DNA from: Halalkalibacter suaedae
GTDB taxonomy: Bacteria; Bacillota; Bacilli; Bacillales; Bacillaceae_D
Assembly: GCF_017939705.1 (NCBI RefSeq)
Contig: NZ_JAGKSQ010000011.1
Coordinates: 40,235 to 104,234 of the forward strand
Length of the DNA: 64,000 nucleotides
Direction of reading: 5' to 3'
Both the position numbers and the translations under genes were made by a program. A model generated the notes under the pieces. It had not been told where the DNA came from and ran no database searches. It saw nothing but the letters and a program-made list of their open reading frames with translations. The number at the start of each line of letters is the position of its first letter. The stretch's first letter is position 1. Below are positions 33,995 to 44,205 of this stretch, in pieces.

Positions 33995-35142
33995 GAACGT
34001 CCACCATCCTCTTGAATCGTCTCCTGCAATACTTCTTTAAAAAGCTGTTCTGTCTCTTGTGTCATATCTTCAGCCTTTACTTCCTTATAAAATGCTTTAA
34101 ATAAGGACAATTCATCCATCTTGGATCTAGAGAATGTGGCTTCTATCTCACTAGTCACAGCTGTTATCCTTCTTTCAATATGCATCGCATTTGGATAAAC
34201 AGAACGGACTCTTTCCATTGGTGAAAGAACAGGATTTTCATCAAGAAGTTTAATAAAAACATAGTCGTCATTTCGCTTATGTTGTTCAATCTCATCAATC
34301 GTACCCTCTACTGTTCGAATATGACGAATGGGGTCAAGCAGACGTTTCTCAACCGTCGTATGTCCCTCTTTGTCTAGATTAACAATGAAGTATCCTTTTT
34401 TATGATGTTCTTCTGAAATTGAATATTTCAATGGAGAACCTGCATAGCGAATCTTTTCATTCCCAACGTGGTGTGCCTGGTGCAAATGACCAAGTGCGGT
34501 ATAGTGAAACGGTTCAAAGACGCTTGCATTCACATGCTCTACCCCACCAATAGCTAATGGGCGTTCTGAATCACTTGTATTTTCTTTTGGTTCTCCTCCA
34601 GGCGTAACAAACGCATGTCCAACAAAAACATGACGAGAATTAGGATCCATTGACCTGGTTAATTGCTCGACGATTGATTTCATTGCATCATCATGGGTGC
34701 GAACCTCATCTAGCTGCATTTCATATCGCACTTTACTTGGGTCTACGTATGGAATCAAATGAAAATGAACCTCTCCATGCTCATCATTTAAAACAACTGG
34801 TTCAAAGATATTTGTAAATTGACCGACAATATGAAAGCCATTAGACTTCATCATACGGCGTCCAAAATCAAGTCGTTGGGGTCCATCATGATTTCCACCA
34901 ATAGCGAGAACTGGCGTGTTAAGCTTAATTACAATTGTCTCTAAAATATCGTCTAATACATCAACTGCTTCTGTAGGAGGAATCGCACGATCATACAAAT
35001 CCCCCGCAATAATAACAGCATCGGGCTTTTCTTCTTTTACAGCTTGCACGAATTGATTCAGCACATGGCGTTGATCCTCTGTCATATAGACGCCTTGAAC
35101 CAACTTTCCTAAATGCCAATCCGCCGTGTGGAAAAACTTCAT
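33991..35142 (-). CDS. sbcD: SbcD, Mre11-type nuclease subunit
   Basis: A 383-aa calcineurin-like metallophosphoesterase with the Mre11 motifs: HTADWHLGK, IIAGDLYDRA, IGGNHDGPQRL, VFVGHAFVT and YTALGHLHQAH, followed by a C-terminal cap domain. It supplies the Mn-dependent exo/endonuclease activity to SbcC. It is the first gene of the sbcDC operon, preceded by GAAGGTGTAATTCG. Confidence 0.97.
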   Translation of the reverse strand: MKFFHTADWHLGKLVQGVYMTEDQRHVLNQFVQAVKEEKPDAVIIAGDLYDRAIPPTEAVDVLDDILETIVIKLNTPVLAIGGNHDGPQRLDFGRRMMKSNGFHIVGQFTNIFEPVVLNDEHGEVHFHLIPYVDPSKVRYEMQLDEVRTHDDAMKSIVEQLTRSMDPNSRHVFVGHAFVTPGGEPKENTSDSERPLAIGGVEHVNASVFEPFHYTALGHLHQAHHVGNEKIRYAGSPLKYSISEEHHKKGYFIVNLDKEGHTTVEKRLLDPIRHIRTVEGTIDEIEQHKRNDDYVFIKLLDENPVLSPMERVRSVYPNAMHIERRITAVTSEIEATFSRSKMDELSLFKAFYKEVKAEDMTQETEQLFKEVLQETIQEDGGRS

Positions 35143-35300
35143 TCGAATTACACCTTCCTTTAATGAATTCGTTCATCTATTTAACTAATAATCATTTATT
35201 TCAAGCAAGTCTATCAATATCGTATCATGATTCTTTTGCTACAAGTTAATATATTTATTCTACAAGGCACCTGCCTATTTTAGGTAAAATCTTGACAAAC

Positions 35301-35334
35301 GCCCACCCATTTTCTCCTTGTTGACATAGGTATA
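35301..35334 (+). promoter_or_regulatory. Mother-cell-type sporulation promoter of a yjcZ paralogue
   Basis: GCCCACCC, 16 bases, CATAGGTATA; matches the promoters at 25096 and 30304 in sequence and spacing. Confidence 0.6.
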
Positions 35335-35366
35335 TGGTGTAGTCACTCAAAAAGGAGGAATTCTTC

Positions 35367-35456
35367 ATGAGTCACGTTACTGGAACAAACAGCTTTACAT
35401 TAATTATTGTGTTATTCATCCTACTGGTTATTGTCGGTTCTGCTTATACTTTTTAG
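35367..35456 (+). CDS. YjcZ-family tiny membrane protein
   Basis: A 29-aa protein, MSHVTGTNSFTLIIVLFILL then VIVGSAYTF, with one transmembrane helix. The 5' leader and ribosome-binding site are the same as those of the 30370 gene, which indicates recent duplication of gene and promoter together. Confidence 0.9.
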   Translation: MSHVTGTNSFTLIIVLFILLVIVGSAYTF

Positions 35457-35466
35457 GATCTCAAAA

Positions 35467-35495
35467 AAAGGCAAGGGTCTTTGACCCTTGCCTTT
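35467..35495 (+). terminator. Terminator after the yjcZ paralogue
   Basis: AAAGGCAAGGGTC and its perfect complement around a 3-nt loop. Confidence 0.88.
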
Positions 35496-35521
35496 ACTCA
35501 TTTGGTCCATATCCATATTAC

Positions 35522-35680
35522 TTACCCAATGGCTGGGATAACATAATAAACCAGAACAAAAATTATCGCTAGTGTTATGACACTATAGTAGAGATATTTA
35601 ATAAAACTTGTTCTTTTCGAATTGAAATTTTCTTCAGTAGCGTGCATTTTTTTGCTGTCTTTTCTTATTTCCCTAGTCAT
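35522..35680 (-). CDS. 52-aa single-pass membrane protein
   Basis: A short gene: a charged 25-residue N-terminus (MTREIRKDSKKMHATEENFN...) and one transmembrane helix near the C-terminus (YYSVITLAIIFVLVYYVIPA). Ribosome-binding site AAGGTGAT is well placed 5 bases before ATG. No family recognised. It lies 24 bases downstream of the 48-aa membrane-protein gene on the same strand, so the two may be cotranscribed. Confidence 0.6.
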   Translation of the reverse strand: MTREIRKDSKKMHATEENFNSKRTSFIKYLYYSVITLAIIFVLVYYVIPAIG

Positions 35681-35704
35681 ATTATCACCTTAATCTTCTT
35701 ATTT

Positions 35705-35851
35705 TTAAAGGGGCCTGCGACCTTGTATGACTCTAATCAGCACCACAATCACGGCAACTACTAGTAAAATGTGAAGAAACCCACCAAACACATTTCCTGA
35801 AATAAATCCTAACAGCCACATCACTAGCAATAAAAAGAATAGAAACCACAT
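35705..35851 (-). CDS. Lmo0937-family small membrane protein
   Basis: A 48-aa protein with two transmembrane segments: MWFLFFLLLVMWLLGFISGN, then a GGFLHILLVVAVIVVLIRVI segment and a basic RRPL tail. The WLLGF...GG..HILLVVAVIVVLI pattern is that of the Lmo0937/DUF5670 family, widespread and uncharacterised, sometimes stress-induced. AAAGGAGGA precedes the ATG. Confidence 0.8.
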   Translation of the reverse strand: MWFLFFLLLVMWLLGFISGNVFGGFLHILLVVAVIVVLIRVIQGRRPL

Positions 35852-36013
35852 GGTACATCCTCCTTTTCTAATTCTGTTCTCCTTCTACTCTCCCAGTAGG
35901 ATAGTAGTTTATAAACAAAAGATATTAACACGCTGTTTCAAATGTCTTGTATATACTTTTTCCCTATTAAATTCGTTTTGAAACGTCGGGAATTTCACTA
36001 TTGTGATGCAAGA

Positions 36014-36043
36014 CAAAAACCCATCATCTTAAAAAGATAATAG
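36014..36043 (-). terminator. Terminator after corA
   Basis: Minus-strand CCTATTATCTT pairs with AAGATGATGGG (two G-U pairs) and is followed by TTTTTG. The preceding 35852-36013 stretch holds no gene. Confidence 0.8.
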
Positions 36044-36062
36044 GTCTGCTTTAGTTTATAAA

Positions 36063-37025
36063 TTATTTAAACCAACCCTTGCTTCTAAACCAAAGAAGCA
36101 ACACTACACCACTTACCCCCATCAATCCAAGTGCAAGAAAATAACCATATTTCCAAGTTAACTCCGGCATATTTTCAAAATTCATTCCATATATCCCAGC
36201 AATAAACGTCAATGGTGCAAAGATAGATGTAATAATTGTAAGAACCTTCATCACATTATTTGTTTGATGGGCATTTAAAGAAAGATAGCTATCTCTTATA
36301 TCAGCAGTGATTTCTCTATTTGACATAACCATCTCAGCCAATTTCAATAGGTGATCATAAATATCTGAGAAATACTCACGTCTCTCTTTAACACCATTTA
36401 AATGAGTTGAATTCAACATTCTGTAAAGCAAGTCACGCATAGGATGAACTGTATGTCTTAAGTTCAGCAACAAATATCTCGTATCAAATAATTCATTTAA
36501 AAGATGATTCATTGACTTATTCTGTGTATTTTTTTCAATTCGATCTAGCTCATCTTCAATTTTATAAATTAACGGGAAATAATTATCTACAATCTTGTCC
36601 AATACCTGATAAAAAACATAAAAAGGATCCATATTGTTATAGTCTTTTTGAGCAAGTAGCCTCTCTCTAACTTGATCTATCTCAGGTGCAGGCATACGAT
36701 GAAAACTGACAATATAATTTTCTCCTACAAAGAAATTTAACTCGTCATTGATAAATTCCTTTTCTTCTTCATTTTCTCTTAGACTATGTGTAACATAAAA
36801 AGTATGATCACCATAGTAGTCTAATTTCGGACGCTGAAGCCTATGAATACAATCTTCAATCGCCAAGGGATGAAAATGAAACGTCTCGCCTAAATGTTGT
36901 ATCTCGTCATCTGTTGGCTGATCAAAATCAACCCAATACCAGATATATTGAGATAAGTCTACATCAACTAAAGAGATATTGTTCACTAACTGATTCTCTT
37001 TAGAAATTCCAAAAAATCTAATCAT
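36063..37025 (-). CDS. corA: CorA-family magnesium/cobalt transporter
   Basis: A 320-aa channel protein: large cytoplasmic N-terminal funnel domain, long stalk helix, and two C-terminal transmembrane helices with the selectivity motif GMN (AGIYGMNFENMPEL) ending in a basic tail (RSKGWFK). It mediates Mg2+ (or Co2+) uptake as a pentamer. The reading frame stays open 40 codons upstream into the neighbouring interspersed repeat; ATG 37025 with GAAGGTG gives the normal family start (MIRFFGISKENQ). Confidence 0.95.
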   Translation of the reverse strand: MIRFFGISKENQLVNNISLVDVDLSQYIWYWVDFDQPTDDEIQHLGETFHFHPLAIEDCIHRLQRPKLDYYGDHTFYVTHSLRENEEEKEFINDELNFFVGENYIVSFHRMPAPEIDQVRERLLAQKDYNNMDPFYVFYQVLDKIVDNYFPLIYKIEDELDRIEKNTQNKSMNHLLNELFDTRYLLLNLRHTVHPMRDLLYRMLNSTHLNGVKERREYFSDIYDHLLKLAEMVMSNREITADIRDSYLSLNAHQTNNVMKVLTIITSIFAPLTFIAGIYGMNFENMPELTWKYGYFLALGLMGVSGVVLLLWFRSKGWFK

Positions 37026-37094
37026 ATTAACACCTTCTTTAATGACTTCAATAAACATTATACATAATTTTGCTTCATTTACCCCAAAAAAGTA

Positions 37095-37336
37095 AAGAGG
37101 TTGGGACATAACTAAAATGTTTAACTGAAATGCCGAACAAAGCAATTATGTAGCGGATGAAATATACGTAGACTCCTGCGGGACCTAAAAGCCAAAGGTG
37201 AGACCCCGTAGTGCGAAGCACGAGGAGGCTCACCGGCTTCCCGCGGAAAGCGAAGTATATTTCAGGAGCGGTTTACGTCCGCCAACCACTATTGTTCGGA
37301 TTTTCCATTAGTTAAATCACTTTTGTCCCAGCCTCT
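37095..37336 (+). repeat. Interspersed palindromic repeat, copy E
   Basis: Full-length copy: AAAGAGGTTGGGACATAAC at the left end, TTTTGTCCCAGCCTCT at the right. The central hairpin GGTGAGACCCCGTAG...GAGGAGGCTCACCGGC is intact. It lies between cstA (which ends at 37373) and the upstream region of corA. Confidence 0.9.
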
Positions 37337-37372
37337 TACTTATTTTTTCACTTGGATAAAGATTTTACTTTG

Positions 37373-38809
37373 CTATGCTGCAGGATTTTTTCTAACGTGT
37401 ATTTTACTTGTAGGATGCTTTCGAATTTGAGCAATATACCAAAAACCAACCAGAGTAGTTAACACCAAACCAATAACCAGTGATAACTGATAATCAAGAT
37501 TCAATCCTTCTGGTGCATAGAAAATATACGTACAAACAACAGCCGTCATGAACATAGCTGGTAAGCCACAAATCCAGTGAAGCCTCTTATTTTTGAGTAA
37601 ATACATAGCTGCAGTCCAGAGCATGACCGTTGCGACCACTTGATTGGTCCAACCAACATATCTCCATAAAAACGTGTAATCAATTGTTGCAAGAAAAAAC
37701 GCAGGGATCGCAACAGGAATGGTCACCAATATTACTTTGATTTTCCCTTCCATATTGAAGAACTTTGCCAAAACATCTGTCAAAATCATTCTAGATGAAC
37801 GAAGAGCTGTATCACCTGTCGTAATTGGTAAAATGATTACACCTAAGATTGCCAGAATTCCACCGACTGTTCCAAGTAAGGAAGTAGAAATTTCATTAAC
37901 GACACCTGATGGGCCACCAGCAGCAAGTGCTTCCTGCAATCCAACTGTTCCATTAAAGAATGCCATTCCCGCTGCTGCCCAGATTAAGGCAATGATTCCT
38001 TCAGTAATCATTGCACCATAAAAGATTTTGCGACCATCTGATTCTTTTTTCATCGTCCTAGCAATAATTGGACTTTGTGTACAATGAAAACCTGAAATAG
38101 CCCCGCATGAGATCGTAACCATTAATAATGGCCAAATAGGTAGATCACCTGGATGTAAATTTTCAACTGTTAGATTTGGTATTGGTTTCCCTGTAACAAC
38201 TAGAGCAACACCTACAGAGATAGCCATTATAAGCAAGATCGCCCCGAACAAAGGGTATATCTTACCAATGATTCGATTTACAGGTAAAATTGTTGCAAGA
38301 ACAAAATAAGCAAAAATAACTATAAGTGCAACGATAAAACTTAAAGGTGTAATTTGAGAGATTAATTGTGCAGGTCCTGCTGTAAAAGCTGCCGCTACCA
38401 AAATCATCAAGACTAACGATAAAGCATTGATAAATGTTCTGACATACTTCCCTAAGTATTTACCAACAAGTGCGGGAAACTGTGCTCCATTATGCCTAAG
38501 TGACATCATCCCCGAGAAATAATCATGGACTCCCCCTGCAAAAATACAACCAATCACAATCCAAATAAAGGCAACTGGACCGTAAAGAGCACCCGCAACC
38601 GCTCCGTAGATCGGGCCAAGACCTGCAATGTTCAAAAGCTGTATTAAATTCCCCTTCCACCAGCTCATTGGAACATAGTCCATATTATCTCTCTTTGTAT
38701 AAGCAGGTGTCGGTGTATTGTCATTAATGACAAATACCTTTTCAACGAATTTAGAATAGCAAACATACCCAAGTACAAGTAAAATAAGTGCCCCGAAAAA
38801 TGTAATCAA
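37373..38809 (-). CDS. CstA/BtsT-family transporter (carbon-starvation protein A type)
   Basis: A 478-aa polytopic membrane protein with the CstA signature around residues 30-110 (DNTPTPAYTKRDNMDYVPMSWWKGNLIQLLNIAGLGPIYGA; FAGGVHDYFSGMMSLRHNG). Relatives import pyruvate or peptides when carbon becomes scarce. The frame is open 30 codons upstream, but the family start MITFFGALILL corresponds to TTG 38809, with GGGGGG 7 bases before it. A CodY-box-like sequence lies 64 bases upstream. Confidence 0.9.
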   Translation of the reverse strand: MITFFGALILLVLGYVCYSKFVEKVFVINDNTPTPAYTKRDNMDYVPMSWWKGNLIQLLNIAGLGPIYGAVAGALYGPVAFIWIVIGCIFAGGVHDYFSGMMSLRHNGAQFPALVGKYLGKYVRTFINALSLVLMILVAAAFTAGPAQLISQITPLSFIVALIVIFAYFVLATILPVNRIIGKIYPLFGAILLIMAISVGVALVVTGKPIPNLTVENLHPGDLPIWPLLMVTISCGAISGFHCTQSPIIARTMKKESDGRKIFYGAMITEGIIALIWAAAGMAFFNGTVGLQEALAAGGPSGVVNEISTSLLGTVGGILAILGVIILPITTGDTALRSSRMILTDVLAKFFNMEGKIKVILVTIPVAIPAFFLATIDYTFLWRYVGWTNQVVATVMLWTAAMYLLKNKRLHWICGLPAMFMTAVVCTYIFYAPEGLNLDYQLSLVIGLVLTTLVGFWYIAQIRKHPTSKIHVRKNPAA

Positions 38810-38872
38810 GTAAAATCCCCCCAAAAAGCTAGTATTAAAGTATAGTAACATTTTCTTACAAAAAGTAAATAT

Positions 38873-38887
38873 AATTTTCAGAAAAAA
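38873..38887 (-). promoter_or_regulatory. CodY-box-like site upstream of cstA
   Basis: AATTTTCAGAAAAAA matches the CodY consensus AATTTTCWGAAAATT at 13 of 15 positions. Control by the nutrient sensor CodY would suit a starvation-induced transporter. Motif evidence only. Confidence 0.5.
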
Positions 38888-39022
38888 TAAATTAAACAAA
38901 ATTCTATCATTAAATTAGACAAAAATTACCACAATATGCAAAAAACTAGAACTCTTCTTACCTTTATTCTAGAAAATAGGTTATGATGAAATAAAAATAT
39001 TCATTATTAGGAGGTTATTCAA

Positions 39023-39655
39023 ATGTCAGAAGTTCATTCTTCAGAAGGCATATCTCTATTGGCTAAAAACGAATTGATGGATGCACATCTATCCACATTG
39101 GAATCCATTACAAGTTTAGAAATTCATGAACTAATCTCTCAAATCTATGGTATTAATTTATCTATCGTTCCACTTTTGACAAGACATATCAAAACAGAAA
39201 GTCAGCTTGATTCGAACGATCCTCATGTACTACTTGATTCCCATATTTCCCAAAGTGCTCAACCGCTAACTGGGAAAACCATTCGAAATGCGATAAATGA
39301 ATTTTTCGGTATTAACTTAGCAGGACTTGCCTCAATAGAACGATCGCGAATTTCATTGTTTACTAAAGGACAATGGATGATGCAACGTGAAAACGACCTA
39401 ATCCACTTACATACTGGACCGATGGATATTGACGTTACTATTTCAGTAACTGAGTATTTTGCGAAACACACGGGTATTAATCAGATACCCGTTCCCTTAC
39501 GACAATCATTAAGCAACCTCGGATATCAATTCATTGAAGATTCTGGTACTTGTTACTATTCTGACCCTAATGGTCATTCAGTTCCTGATGAGTTTAAAGG
39601 AAAGACATTCGGGGCAATAATAGAAATACTAAGTAACGATTATTCCCATTTATAG
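39023..39655 (+). CDS. Hypothetical protein, 210 aa
   Basis: A soluble protein with no signal peptide or membrane helix. Two related-looking segments, EIHELISQIYGINLSIVPLL and NAINEFFGINLAGLASIERS, suggest an internal repeat of a helix-turn motif, and the C-terminal half contains a conserved-looking SLSNLGYQFIEDSGTCYYSD segment. I recognise no family. It is a single gene with a strong TTAGGAGG site and its own terminator. Confidence 0.7.
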   Translation: MSEVHSSEGISLLAKNELMDAHLSTLESITSLEIHELISQIYGINLSIVPLLTRHIKTESQLDSNDPHVLLDSHISQSAQPLTGKTIRNAINEFFGINLAGLASIERSRISLFTKGQWMMQRENDLIHLHTGPMDIDVTISVTEYFAKHTGINQIPVPLRQSLSNLGYQFIEDSGTCYYSDPNGHSVPDEFKGKTFGAIIEILSNDYSHL

Positions 39656-39671
39656 AATCTTAACTGAACTA

Positions 39672-39707
39672 AAAGAAAGCCACTGAAAACATGTTCAGTG
39701 GCTTTCT
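39672..39707. terminator. Bidirectional terminator between convergent genes
   Basis: GAAAGCCACTGAA and its exact complement around a 6-nt loop, flanked by A-rich and T-containing sequence. Confidence 0.85.
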
Positions 39708-39723
39708 GATAAGTTGATTCTTA

Positions 39724-41358
39724 TTATTTACCAAACGAAGATAAAAATTTCACACGGTCCCCCATTGGTGGGATATTATTATCTACTAGAGCAACCTCAA
39801 GAATCATAGGACCATTTAAATTAGTTAACTCTATAATTTGGTCCTGTGTCAAGTCTCCCATACCTTCAACTCTCATGCTAGGAATCCCCATTGCTGTTGC
39901 CATTGCTGAAATATTTGTGGGCTCTTGCTCAAAACAAGAGTGTGAGCGCTTATATTGTAACGAATGACCATGATACACCATACCTAATCTTGCATTATTC
40001 ATCACAACAAACAAAATCGGCAAATTGTATTCCTTTGCAGTCAAAATCTCCATCCCATGCATGAAGAAGCAACCATCTCCGGTCACACAAACGACAGGAC
40101 GGTTCGGTTCTGCTAACTGTGAACCAATGGCAGAACCAATCCCAGTACCCATCGCACCGAAATGGACATTGATATCAAATGTATCCATCTCTAATACATT
40201 CATATGGTGTATGACATATGCCATGAACTCTCCTATATCAATCGTATATCTAGTAGCAGAGGGTAGATGCTTTTGTAATTGTAATAAGACATTCTTCGTA
40301 CTATATTCCGTTAGATCGACTTCTTCTTTTATACTGACTTCCTCATATTTCGTTCTTGTTAAGCCTAGACCTTTTAATTCTTCTATTAAGAATAAAAGAC
40401 TTAAATGAATATCACCTAAAACAGGAATATCAATCTCATATTTACGATTAAAAACAGCTTGGTCAAAATCCATCTGAACAGTAAATCGATCCTTGGTCAA
40501 ATTTGGATTCCAATTGTTCGTTGCTGTCTCACCTAAGCTAGACCCTAGAATAAGTAGAGCCTTTCCATCCCCTTCATTTACAAGTTCAGAAGCCTTCTCG
40601 TGACCAGCAAAACCAAATACTCCAGCTAATAAAGGATGACTATCCTGAATATATCCCTTGGCTTGTGGGGAAGTAATGATTGGCCAATCTAACAGCTCTG
40701 AAAGCTCTAATACGGATTCAACTGAATGTCTAATTCCTTGACCAACAAAGATATATCCACTCTCTCTACGAATTAACTCTTCTGCAACCTTTGCAATTGT
40801 CTCTGCATTAGGAATCATTGGTTTTCTATTCGGAGGTGAAGGGACTGTGATGTCTACTACGTTTTCGAGCTGGATATCAATAGGCATGGCGACATGAACT
40901 GGACCGGGCACACCAGAAACGGCAATCTCTGTCGCTTTAACAATTTCAGCAAGTAAGTCTTGTGCACGATTGACAGTCACACTATACTTAGTGATTGTCT
41001 TGTAAATAGGTTCTGCATTTAACTCTTGCGACGCATTTAATCCAACTGTATTCACCGGTACTGCACCAGTTAAGAATAGTACAGGTAAATGCTCTCGCAT
41101 AGCGTTAGCTGCACCTGTTGCAAGATTTGTTCCACCAGGTCCACTACAAGCGATACACACGCTCATCTTATTAGAATACTTTGCATAAGCAGCAGCCATG
41201 TATGAAGCAGCTCCTTCATGCTTCGTAATAATTGGTGTGATCTCAGGCATATCATATAATTCGTCAAAAAATGCATTAACAGATCCCGCAGGTATACCAA
41301 AAATATGCTCTACCCCATTTGCCTTTAAATATTCTAAAACTGATCGTACTGCTTTCAT
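39724..41358 (-). CDS. Thiamine-pyrophosphate enzyme, acetolactate synthase/pyruvate oxidase-like
   Basis: A 544-aa three-domain TPP enzyme: N-terminal PYR domain with catalytic Glu48 (TKHEGAAS), central domain (GQGIRHSVE, LLILGSSLG), and C-terminal PP domain with the ThDP/Mg motif GDGCFFMHGMEILTAKEYNLPILFVVMNN. Known relatives condense or oxidise pyruvate; a biosynthetic acetolactate synthase would normally be next to its regulatory subunit, which is absent. The gene follows the GGDEF-EAL gene by 11 bases with GGGAGGAAG, so the two are cotranscribed. The reaction is not assignable beyond 2-oxoacid chemistry. Confidence 0.88.
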   Translation of the reverse strand: MKAVRSVLEYLKANGVEHIFGIPAGSVNAFFDELYDMPEITPIITKHEGAASYMAAAYAKYSNKMSVCIACSGPGGTNLATGAANAMREHLPVLFLTGAVPVNTVGLNASQELNAEPIYKTITKYSVTVNRAQDLLAEIVKATEIAVSGVPGPVHVAMPIDIQLENVVDITVPSPPNRKPMIPNAETIAKVAEELIRRESGYIFVGQGIRHSVESVLELSELLDWPIITSPQAKGYIQDSHPLLAGVFGFAGHEKASELVNEGDGKALLILGSSLGETATNNWNPNLTKDRFTVQMDFDQAVFNRKYEIDIPVLGDIHLSLLFLIEELKGLGLTRTKYEEVSIKEEVDLTEYSTKNVLLQLQKHLPSATRYTIDIGEFMAYVIHHMNVLEMDTFDINVHFGAMGTGIGSAIGSQLAEPNRPVVCVTGDGCFFMHGMEILTAKEYNLPILFVVMNNARLGMVYHGHSLQYKRSHSCFEQEPTNISAMATAMGIPSMRVEGMGDLTQDQIIELTNLNGPMILEVALVDNNIPPMGDRVKFLSSFGK

Positions 41359-41369
41359 TTTCTTCCTCC

Positions 41370-44162
41370 CTATGTGCTTATTATTTTATTTGTTAAAACA
41401 TACTTAGCAGTTATTTCACTAGCTGATATTGGTCTATTAAAAAAGTAACCCTGCATATAAAAACAATCCCTAGAAAATAGAAACTCAGCCTGTTCTTTTG
41501 TCTCAACCCCTTCGGCAATAACATTAAGTTTAAGGTTTTGAGCTAGAATAATAATTGTGTCAGTAATGGCTGCATCATCTGAATCTTCAATTAGATCCAT
41601 TACAAAAGATTTATCTATTTTTAATGTGCTAATAGGAAAGTTCTTTAAATAACCAAGTGAGGAATACCCAGTACCAAAATCATCAATCGCTATACTTATT
41701 CCTAGATTTTTCAATTGTTCTAACGTCTGTAACGTAACTTCTTTATTTTTGATAAGTTGATTTTCTGTTAACTCTAAATATAAATACTTTGGTTCTAGTT
41801 CGACATCGCCTAGTATTTTTTTAATGACGGAAAATAAATCATTCTGTTCAAACTGTCTAACCGACAAATTAACTGAGACACCGATTTTCGGAAACCCTAA
41901 TTGATGCCATTCCTTCATTTGTTTGCAAGCATTACGTAAGACCCACTCCCCGATAGGAACAATTAAGCCGGTTTCTTCTGCCAATGGAATAAATACCTCA
42001 GGTGAGATCATTCCTTCAGTAGGATGATTCCATCTAAGAAGAGCTTCTACTCCTACTATTTCCTTTGTTCGATAGTCAATCTGTGGTTGGTAATAAATGA
42101 TGAATTCATTTTTTTCTAATGCTTTGTATAAATCATTTTCTATTTTAATACTTTCAAATGATCTGCTATCCATTTCAGATTCATAATAATGAAAGTTTTT
42201 ACCGGTAAATTCTTTCGATTTATACATAGCCGTGTCGGCATTCTTAATAAGTTCATCTGTTGTACAACCATCTTGTGGGAAAATACTTATTCCTATACTG
42301 CTTTTTACATAGACCTCGTGACCCTTTATATCAAACTGATTCGAAAATGCCTGATTGATATTATTTACAATGGATAAGACTTCATCCTTGTCTTTAATGG
42401 AAGGAACAAAAATCGTAAATTCATCCCCGCCCTGTCGAGAGACGGTCGCACAATTAGGTACGGCGGCACGTAGGCGATTTCCAACATCCCTTAGTAAATA
42501 ATCACCATAGCTATGGCCCAATGTGTCATTAATTAATTTGAAACGATCTAAATCTAGGAAGAAGACTGCTAGCTTCTCATTATTCATTGTTGCATGATCA
42601 ATTGCTTTAAGAAGCCTGTCCTTTAAAAGGACTCTATTAGGCAAATCAGTGAGACTATCATAATAAGCTTGGTATTTAATTTTCTCTTCCATTCGTTTTC
42701 TTTCGGTTATATCTTTAAATGTGACAACATAACCAACAACTGTCTTCTCTTCTTTAATTAGTGAGATAACATATTCAACTGGAAAGCTCGTGCCATCCTT
42801 TCGATAGAATATTTCTTCCGAATTGCCCTTATTCCTTTTTAGATCAGTATATGTAGTTGCACTAATCGGACTCAGTTGATTTTTGAAAATAAATCCATAT
42901 GATTCTCCGATTAGCTCAGAAGTTCGATAGCCTAAAAGAGATTCACTTGTCGGATTACAAAAAGTAATTTTCCCATTTAAATCTAGGCCAAATATTCCAT
43001 CTCCGACTGAGTTAAGAATTAATTCTTTTTCACGACTAAGTCTTTGCAGATCTGCTACGGCTTTTTCTAACTCAAGATTCTTAACATAGATTTCAGATGT
43101 CCGTTCTTCAATGATGATTTCTTGCTTTTCCATATATAATAAATTGGATAATGTTGAGGCTGTTGCGTCAACAATTGACTGAGCAAGTTGCATCTGTGCT
43201 TCAGAATAAACTTGTCCTTTTTCCTCAAGATTTGCTACTGGGATCAAACCTAGCACTTCTCCCATGGAAACGAGTGGCATTAAAAATAATCCTTTGATTC
43301 CAAAATTGTTACAAGCGATAGGATTCGGTCTCGGATCTAGTGATACATCAGGAATTAATATTGCCTTTTTTGTTTGAATAACTTCTTTAAACAACGCATC
43401 ATTTTCCTCATTTATCGCAATTGCCTTATGACCTTCCATCCAGTCCTTCTCTGACCAATCACTTTTTTTGCTGAGCATTGTTGGTTTTATTTCTCTTTTA
43501 GCAATAGGATCAAGAAGATGGACACCAACGTTCGGGTTATTTAAAACTTTTTCTATATAAAAAAAGCATTTATCAAGACTTTCCTGCATTGTAGAGCACA
43601 TAGACAAATCACGAGTCACATCTAGCAGCAATTGCTTTTCATTAATGAGTTTTTCTTTACGGCTAAGGTTCGAAGCATTTTGAATCGCAACGGCTGCCAT
43701 ATTAACATATGACTCTACTGTTTGAATTTCCGATTCCGTTAAATTCATCGGAATGCCGTAATCAAACAAGAAAACGAGACCAAATAACTCTTCCTCATGA
43801 GAAATCGGTAATACAAGTAAAGACTTAATTTGAAAACCTTCCACAGCTCTTGGATCTGGTCGCTTATCTTTTGATGTGTCCGGAATATAAATAGTCTTTT
43901 GGGTTTCAATCACTTCTTTAGCAAGTAAATCGAATTCAGTATCGATTACATGCATATCTAGAGTCATCCCATTGATTATTTCCGGCTTCCCAACATACCC
44001 TCGAAATACTCCGTCCTCCTGTGGTAAGTAAATACCCACAGAGTCACACTGGACAATTTCTTCTGAGATGGCAGTTACGACATGTTGAAGTACTTCACGT
44101 AAGTCTAGCTTTGTGTTAATTAATCTTGTGATATTAGCAAGTTGAGAATACCTTTGATCCAC
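41370..44162 (-). CDS. GAF-GAF-PAS-GGDEF-EAL cyclic-di-GMP protein
   Basis: A roughly 930-aa soluble signalling protein. From the N-terminus: GAF domain about 20-170, second GAF about 195-345, coiled coil about 350-380, PAS about 380-490 (followed by the [14 protein letters not shown] linker), GGDEF 500-660 with intact RQGGDEF, and EAL 670-920 with intact VGVEALLRW. Both catalytic signatures look functional, so it may make and degrade c-di-GMP in response to GAF/PAS ligands. No RxxD inhibitory site precedes the GGDEF motif. GTG 44171 is too close to GGAGG; GTG 44162 is better spaced. A Fur-box-like site lies upstream. Cotranscribed with the TPP enzyme. Confidence 0.92.
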   Translation of the reverse strand: MDQRYSQLANITRLINTKLDLREVLQHVVTAISEEIVQCDSVGIYLPQEDGVFRGYVGKPEIINGMTLDMHVIDTEFDLLAKEVIETQKTIYIPDTSKDKRPDPRAVEGFQIKSLLVLPISHEEELFGLVFLFDYGIPMNLTESEIQTVESYVNMAAVAIQNASNLSRKEKLINEKQLLLDVTRDLSMCSTMQESLDKCFFYIEKVLNNPNVGVHLLDPIAKREIKPTMLSKKSDWSEKDWMEGHKAIAINEENDALFKEVIQTKKAILIPDVSLDPRPNPIACNNFGIKGLFLMPLVSMGEVLGLIPVANLEEKGQVYSEAQMQLAQSIVDATASTLSNLLYMEKQEIIIEERTSEIYVKNLELEKAVADLQRLSREKELILNSVGDGIFGLDLNGKITFCNPTSESLLGYRTSELIGESYGFIFKNQLSPISATTYTDLKRNKGNSEEIFYRKDGTSFPVEYVISLIKEEKTVVGYVVTFKDITERKRMEEKIKYQAYYDSLTDLPNRVLLKDRLLKAIDHATMNNEKLAVFFLDLDRFKLINDTLGHSYGDYLLRDVGNRLRAAVPNCATVSRQGGDEFTIFVPSIKDKDEVLSIVNNINQAFSNQFDIKGHEVYVKSSIGISIFPQDGCTTDELIKNADTAMYKSKEFTGKNFHYYESEMDSRSFESIKIENDLYKALEKNEFIIYYQPQIDYRTKEIVGVEALLRWNHPTEGMISPEVFIPLAEETGLIVPIGEWVLRNACKQMKEWHQLGFPKIGVSVNLSVRQFEQNDLFSVIKKILGDVELEPKYLYLELTENQLIKNKEVTLQTLEQLKNLGISIAIDDFGTGYSSLGYLKNFPISTLKIDKSFVMDLIEDSDDAAITDTIIILAQNLKLNVIAEGVETKEQAEFLFSRDCFYMQGYFFNRPISASEITAKYVLTNKIIST

Positions 44163-44205
44163 GGCTCCCACTTCCTCCTCTGTTTAATTCAATTTATTAA
44201 ATAAA

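Noticed and set aside
37026..37145. Upstream extension of CorA
   Set aside because: Reads into interspersed repeat copy E; family start is at 37025.
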